Of a DNA stretch of 24,392 bases, positions 20,947-24,392 are shown one piece after another. This DNA is from a virus. The stretch is from positions 1 through 24,392 of IMG/VR virus record IMGVR_UViG_3300031963_000898; one strand, written 5' to 3'. Numbering within the stretch: the stretch's first letter is position 1; the number at the start of each line of letters is the position of its first letter. A model generated the notes under the pieces. The model had not been told where the DNA came from. It did not search any database and saw nothing but the letters and a program-made list of their open reading frames with translations. A program made the position numbers and the translations under genes.

Positions 20947-21983
20947 GGGTTTACAATTGAAACGCAGTTTACATAGTTCACACCTGCAAACTTATCGCTT
21001 GCTTCATAGATGTCAGTTGGCAATGCAGCCAAGATTCCAGTTGTAGTTAATACAATAGATAAGTTACCGCAATCATCCTTCATTGTCAAATCAACTGGTA
21101 AGCCAGCAGGAGTGAACAATAAAGTTTTTGAATAGTTGCTTCCTGCAACTGGAGTGATGCCAGCGTTCCACTCAGCTAAGTTGAATGATAACCACTGCAA
21201 CGCACCCGCTGTTGTGATTAACGCTTTTGTTTGCGATCCTTGCGCAGCAGCTAATCTTGAATCATAAGCAAAGCCAAAGCCGTTTTGCTGTGTGATTTCC
21301 AATAAGTTGATGCCGTACTGAGAGCAGCACCCAGCAGCCATCGCATTTGCGTAACGCTGCATTGCAGCACCACCGAATGCAACTGGAGCAGATGGATAGT
21401 TTGCCATTCTTGTAGCTTGCTGAATGTCAGCAATAGCAAATGGGTTAGGCTCATTGCCGTTGATTGTATCAATCACTAAGCAGTCAGAAGTTACGGTATA
21501 GAAACCTTCAACATCTGTTCCCCAGTTACCGATAGCAGCAACCGCTTGAACAGCAGCAGCAGAAGCTACTTTGCGGTCAAGTACATCCATCAAACGCATG
21601 ATGCTCTCAAGCACATAGCGAGAGTTCTCTTGGCAATGGCGAGCGATGTCAGCAGCATTGATTAATTGAGAAGCAATGTAAGTGTCAGTTGTATCAACTG
21701 TGTAAGTTGTAGTTGTATCGCCGTAAGTGTTATCAGAAGTACAAGTTAAGATGTTGCCACCTTCTTCAACTTCTGTTTCAGGCAAGCGCTGAATCCAACG
21801 AGCTTGTACGGTTTTTAATTTGCCGCCGCCCGGTGCAACTTCGGTTCTGATTAATTTTACATTCTCAGGAGACAATAAAAACTCTAAGAAAGGTAGTTGC
21901 TCGCGTTGACCAACTTCGATAAATAATTCTCCTAACCACATCTGTACGTTAGGACATTCGGATAGTATTCTTGATATTGACAT
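20940..21983 (-). CDS. Probable major capsid protein
   Basis: 347 residues from the ATG at 21983 (MSISRILSECPNVQMWLGEL); an upstream TTG could add 8. It follows the scaffold candidate and is flanked by two strong terminators with its own promoter and ~100-nt leader, as expected of the most highly expressed gene. Content fits an HK97-fold capsid: an N-terminal helical arm, VRT-type strand region (KLIRTEVAPGGGKLKTVQARWIQRLP), a long helix (RYVLESIMRLMDVLDRKVAS) and PNPFAIADIQQATRMANYP with FGGAAMQRYANA. No motif is diagnostic, so the call rests mostly on context. Confidence 0.75.
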   Translation of the reverse strand: MSISRILSECPNVQMWLGELFIEVGQREQLPFLEFLLSPENVKLIRTEVAPGGGKLKTVQARWIQRLPETEVEEGGNILTCTSDNTYGDTTTTYTVDTTDTYIASQLINAADIARHCQENSRYVLESIMRLMDVLDRKVASAAAVQAVAAIGNWGTDVEGFYTVTSDCLVIDTINGNEPNPFAIADIQQATRMANYPSAPVAFGGAAMQRYANAMAAGCCSQYGINLLEITQQNGFGFAYDSRLAAAQGSQTKALITTAGALQWLSFNLAEWNAGITPVAGSNYSKTLLFTPAGLPVDLTMKDDCGNLSIVLTTTGILAALPTDIYEASDKFAGVNYVNCVSIVNPS

Positions 21984-22085
21984 GATATAGTCGTTTGTAG
22001 TTTTCAAATTAGTACATCGTATTCTAAAGGCTGATGCGATAATGCCTACTGGTTGCAGCTAAAGTCCTGCCGACTACACATAGAG
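21984..22085 (-). other. ~100-nt 5' leader of the capsid gene
   Basis: Predicted untranslated leader between the promoter and the capsid ATG. It contains a small stem AGTC-GGCAG-GACT near 22065-22077 and an 11-codon ORF starting ATGTGTAGT. All other predicted leaders here are under 30 nt, so a long one before the capsid gene is unusual. No known riboswitch recognised. Confidence 0.4.
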
Positions 22086-22090
22086 AATGG

Positions 22091-22120
22091 CAAAGGTATA
22101 AAAAAAAGTGCTGAACAAAA
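22091..22120 (-). promoter_or_regulatory. Bacteroidota-type promoter for the capsid gene
   Basis: Minus strand TTTTG (22120-22116), 17-nt spacer, TACCTTTG (22098-22091). The -33 element lies inside the loop of the preceding terminator, so termination and initiation are fused in about 50 bp. Confidence 0.6.
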
Positions 22121-22140
22121 CAAGCCCAGCACTTAAAAAA
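22100..22140 (-). terminator. Rho-independent terminator after the scaffold gene (bidirectional)
   Basis: Perfect 8-bp stem AAGTGCTG (22106-22113 on plus) / CAGCACTT (22127-22134) with a 13-nt loop. A/T tracts on both sides let it terminate in either direction; the minus-strand U-tract is 22107-22100. Confidence 0.9.
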
Positions 22141-22188
22141 CAACATCAACCACGATGCGCTATACGATTACCAATTGCAAATGGTTAC

Positions 22189-23001
22189 TTACTTTGTATA
22201 AAATCTTGGATTGATAGATTTCAACTTGCTATTCTGCTGCTCAAGTATTGGAGTGAACGGCGTTTGCTTTGGAAACTTTGCACCAGCGTGCGGATTCTTT
22301 TGGATTATTCCTGCTTCTGTTGCCTCTTTCAATAGCACATCTGAAACGCTTAAGAATGAGCCTGCTTTCTCTTTAGACTTCAGGCGCTCGCCCGTCTTTT
22401 TATCTTTGACAATGAACGCTCCATCCTCCTCTAAGTCGATTGCATACTTCTCAGTAACGGCAGACTTAAAGCCGCGAATGGTGTACTCGTTAACTGTTGG
22501 GTCAAGTTTCAAATTCGCCAGCTCCTTCTCGAATGAATTGTTAATCTTGCTATTCTTCATCTCTGTTGCAACTTGCTGCTTATAATTCTCGAACTGCGAC
22601 ATCACATCTTGGCGAGCGCTATCAAGCTCGTTGCTCTTGCGCTCAAGTGATTTATACTTTTTCTCCCACTCTTGGATAAGCGCCTCTGACCCGTTGCCTG
22701 ATGCTCGCTTTTCCCAATCCTCGCGCTGCTTTTCGTATTCTGATTTCGCCTTCTCCGATGCGTTGCGGATAACCTCCTCAACTTTTTGCCCTTTGAAATC
22801 TTCATCAGTTAGCACAATGCCGAAAGGCTCAAATGCTTTGCGTGTTACATTTGCAATAGTGCCAGTTAGCTTGCCGATTTTACTGCTTACCTCCTCCTGC
22901 TTAATCCAATTTTCTTGGAACTTTTCTTTTGCTGCTTCGAGGTCGGTTGCCTCCTCTAAGTTCAGGAACTTCACCAGCTCCAATGCTTCCTCTTGTTTCA
23001 T
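22189..23001 (-). CDS. Capsid scaffold-like coiled-coil protein
   Basis: 270 residues, very rich in Glu and Lys. Long coiled coil at about 85-160 (EKAKSEYEKQREDWEKR ... WEKKYKSLERKSNELDSARQ), then a compact domain with FEKELANLKLDPTVNEYTIRG and a basic C-terminus. This matches GP20-type phage minor scaffold proteins in length and layout. It sits directly before the capsid gene. Scaffold function is a strong inference from composition and position. Confidence 0.78.
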   Translation of the reverse strand: MKQEEALELVKFLNLEEATDLEAAKEKFQENWIKQEEVSSKIGKLTGTIANVTRKAFEPFGIVLTDEDFKGQKVEEVIRNASEKAKSEYEKQREDWEKRASGNGSEALIQEWEKKYKSLERKSNELDSARQDVMSQFENYKQQVATEMKNSKINNSFEKELANLKLDPTVNEYTIRGFKSAVTEKYAIDLEEDGAFIVKDKKTGERLKSKEKAGSFLSVSDVLLKEATEAGIIQKNPHAGAKFPKQTPFTPILEQQNSKLKSINPRFYTK

Positions 23002-23116
23002 AATTTATTTCTATTGGTGTGAGTTTTAATTCTCTTGCGCCCCGTTTAATAAGCTCTTTGGCAAGCACGTCTGTTGCTTGTTTTACTGTGCCATCGCTTA
23101 ATATATAATAGGTCAT
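22901..23116 (-). CDS. 71-residue head-module protein
   Basis: Starts MTYYILSDGTVKQATDVLAK at 23116. The first ~45 residues look like a folded small domain; the last ~30 (RGSIGAGEVPELRGGNRPRS) are read within the scaffold gene in another frame, an overlap of 101 nt that is unusually long here. A TATCTTTG box ends 4 bp before the ATG. Function unknown; the C-terminal end may not be functional. Confidence 0.6.
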   Translation of the reverse strand: MTYYILSDGTVKQATDVLAKELIKRGARELKLTPIEINYETRGSIGAGEVPELRGGNRPRSSKRKVPRKLD

Positions 23117-23120
23117 GCCA

Positions 23121-23128
23121 CAAAGATA
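23121..23128 (-). promoter_or_regulatory. Possible -7 box for the head-module operon, near-leaderless
   Basis: TATCTTTG on the minus strand, then TGGC and the ATG at 23116. No clear -33 TTG is visible in the very AT-rich upstream DNA. If used, the transcript would begin at or next to the start codon. Confidence 0.4.
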
Positions 23129-23170
23129 AATATTATTTGAAAATAAAATACATAATTATTTTGTTTGTGT

Positions 23171-23201
23171 GTTGCGTAATTAAAATAAAGAGTTATATTT
23201 G
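23171..23201 (+). promoter_or_regulatory. Bacteroidota-type promoter for the plus-strand cassette
   Basis: GTTG (23171-23174), 19-nt spacer, TATATTTG (23194-23201). An alternative upstream TTTG lies at 23164-23167. The leader before the ATG at 23234 is about 25-28 nt. It is divergent from the minus-strand box at 23121-23128. Confidence 0.7.
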
Positions 23202-23233
23202 CCATATAATTATTCACTCAAAAAATCGAAAAT

Positions 23234-23518
23234 ATGAACACAGCAACAACAATTTTAAATCAATTAGGAGGTAACAAATTTATCGCTATGACTGGCGCAA
23301 CTTGCTACTCAGACGGTAACACATTAATTTCAAAGTTCAAAGGCTCTAAGGTTGCAAACATTATGTATGTTACCTTAAATGAGAATGATACTTACGATGT
23401 TAAACTTTGCAAGTTCAGAGGTCTTGATGTTAAAACAATTAAAGAAGTTACTGGTGCTTATGCTGAAATGTTGAAGCCTATTTTTGAAGGAACTACTGGA
23501 CTTAAAACTTCATTCTAA
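23234..23518 (+). CDS. Conserved small protein of Bacteroidota phages (QLGGNKFIAMTGA family)
   Basis: 94 residues. The N-terminal MNTATTILNQLGGNKFIAMT with GATCYSDGNTLISKFKG and YVTLNENDTYDVKL, and the final MLKPIFEGTTGLKTSF, match a family I recall from Bacteroidota phages and mobile elements. The role is unknown; the fold is likely mixed alpha/beta. It is on the opposite strand to the head genes and is the first gene behind the promoter. Confidence 0.82.
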   Translation: MNTATTILNQLGGNKFIAMTGATCYSDGNTLISKFKGSKVANIMYVTLNENDTYDVKLCKFRGLDVKTIKEVTGAYAEMLKPIFEGTTGLKTSF

Positions 23519-23519
23519 T

Positions 23520-23747
23520 ATGATACACCGCCTCCGATTAATTGACTGCACCCGATGTGAGGGTGCAGGCTACATTCTTGAGCATTCAGTGCGCTGCTAT
23601 GTCAACGACTGCGAAGTTGAGACAATGTGCAGCGATTGCACCCCCGAATGTAAGCGCATCAATACAATAGAATGCCGCCAGTGCGATGGCAGCGGCGAAG
23701 AATACGAAGAAGCACCTAACCGATTTGATGACCCCGAAAGATTTTAA
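23520..23747 (+). CDS. Small DnaJ-type zinc-finger protein
   Basis: 75 residues from the ATG at 23520 (MIHRLRLIDCTRCEGAGYIL), 1 nt after the previous stop. Two CxxCxGxG knuckles (CTRCEGAG at 10-17, CRQCDGSG at about 52-59) flank a Cys-rich middle (CYVNDCEVETMCSDCTPEC). This is the DnaJ central zinc-finger pattern without a J domain. Such stand-alone zinc proteins may bind nucleic acids or unfolded proteins; the function here is unknown. Confidence 0.75.
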   Translation: MIHRLRLIDCTRCEGAGYILEHSVRCYVNDCEVETMCSDCTPECKRINTIECRQCDGSGEEYEEAPNRFDDPERF

Positions 23748-23750
23748 ACT

Positions 23751-24194
23751 ATGGAAACAATTATAATAATATCACTAGGAGTAATGCTGATAATAGCATT
23801 GCTTAAATTAAGAAGTAATGAAGTTTTGCTTCAAACTTTAACCAATAAACTTAATGCCGAAGTAAGTTTAAAAGAATACAATAACTCAGAATCAAAAAGA
23901 AGAGAATCAAAATTAAGTAGGTTACAAGATAAATATGATACTGCACTTGCTGCAATAAATGAAAAAAAAGAGGTAATTAGATTACGCGACTTGAAAATAA
24001 TTGATTTGGAGAAAACAAATAAAGAATATTCCGCAAGAGTTTATCAGTTGCAGACTGTAAGAGATACTGAGAAAGATGCAGCAATTAAACTTTGTAAGAA
24101 ATCAGTTGCAGCAGTTGCTCATCTTAGGGCAGAGTTAGATACCATTGAAGTTCTTTTATCTAAGCATACCCCTCCGCCTTCGCTCTTGCAATAA
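23751..24194 (+). CDS. Membrane-anchored coiled-coil protein
   Basis: 147 residues. One N-terminal membrane segment (IIIISLGVMLIIALLKL, about 4-20), then a long coiled coil (about 25-110) and a short tail ending HTPPPSLLQ. It is AT-rich compared with the phage genes. Its last 35 nt overlap the 3' end of the head gene on the other strand. It could be a host-envelope or superinfection protein, but nothing in the sequence proves this. Confidence 0.75.
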   Translation: METIIIISLGVMLIIALLKLRSNEVLLQTLTNKLNAEVSLKEYNNSESKRRESKLSRLQDKYDTALAAINEKKEVIRLRDLKIIDLEKTNKEYSARVYQLQTVRDTEKDAAIKLCKKSVAAVAHLRAELDTIEVLLSKHTPPPSLLQ

Positions 24195-24392
24195 CACTTG
24201 CAGGAACACGCTGCTTAATCACCGGCACGAGGTAGTGGCGGCAGTTCCAACCGCCAACAAAGGTGAAGATTGTCTTGCTATCAGTGCCATCAATGCGACC
24301 ATCCCAAGTGCCGCCTCGTATGTCGTTAATGCCTGCGCTATTTTCGCCATTGCCCCATGATTCAATCTCTTTGCGGTGAAATATCTGCCCTT
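24160..24392 (-). CDS. C-terminal part of phage head-morphogenesis protein (SPP1 gp7-like)
   Basis: Partial frame entering from the right edge and ending with TAG at 24160; 76 residues are visible. The phrase DSKTIFTFVGGWNCRHYLVPV is the C-terminal hallmark of phage Mu gpF/SPP1 gp7-type minor head proteins (GWxCRHxLxPV), and the segment before it (HRKEIESWGN ... RGGTWDGRIDGTD) agrees. It starts outside the window and would normally follow the portal gene. It shares its last 35 nt with the plus-strand cassette. Confidence 0.8.
   Translation of the reverse strand, partial: GQIFHRKEIESWGNGENSAGINDIRGGTWDGRIDGTDSKTIFTFVGGWNCRHYLVPVIKQRVPASVIARAKAEGYA

Overview
This window is most of a tailed-phage genome, or a prophage, from a Bacteroidota host. 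The host call rests on three things. First, putative promoters fit the Bacteroidota pattern TTG-N17-20-TAnnTTTG and no conventional Shine-Dalgarno leaders are visible. Second, many small proteins resemble families common in Bacteroidota phages (DUF5681, the CGCFLPAKTR zinc ribbon, the QLGGNKFIAMTGA protein). Third, the primase is a BT4734/VapE-like fusion. I see no integrase, repressor, tRNA, CRISPR array or tape-measure gene. The portal and most of one head protein lie outside the window.

Almost everything is transcribed leftwards (minus strand), and many neighbours are coupled by ATGA or TAATG overlaps. In transcription order: the 3' end of a head-morphogenesis protein (24392-24160); a three-gene cassette on the opposite strand (23234-24194) with its own promoter; a small protein and a coiled-coil scaffold candidate, then a terminator (22100-22140); a probable major capsid protein with its own promoter and a ~100-nt leader, then a second terminator (20833-20861); two virion proteins; a 978-residue tail/fibre protein and smaller tail proteins (20806-14890); a lysis cassette (GH24 lysozyme, holin candidate, membrane proteins) that contains a PAS-histidine-phosphoacceptor protein; a promoter at 12361-12390 heading the recombination/replication block (SSB-like protein, coiled-coil protein, HNH endonuclease, PD-(D/E)XK nuclease, DEAD/H helicase, primase-helicase, VRR-NUC nuclease); a repeat-rich putative origin (4144-4365); and a packaging block (DUF5681 protein, large terminase, small virion-associated proteins).

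The most striking feature is a 41-nt insertion splitting the Walker A motif of the large terminase (2466-2506). It carries a 9-bp stem capped by a GAAA loop, is bounded by matching CGA codons (ACGA direct repeats), and contains stops that rule out simple frameshifting. Removing exactly 41 nt restores GGAIRGGKT and a 425-residue terminase. It is either a translational-bypass-like or other silently removed intervening element, or a small palindromic insertion that inactivates packaging. Other notable points are a possible -1 frameshift extension of the capsid protein, an iteron/hairpin/(TG)n/(AT)n origin candidate beside the primase, a kinase-less PAS-DHp protein in the lysis cassette, and a possible antisense small RNA at 11122-11184.
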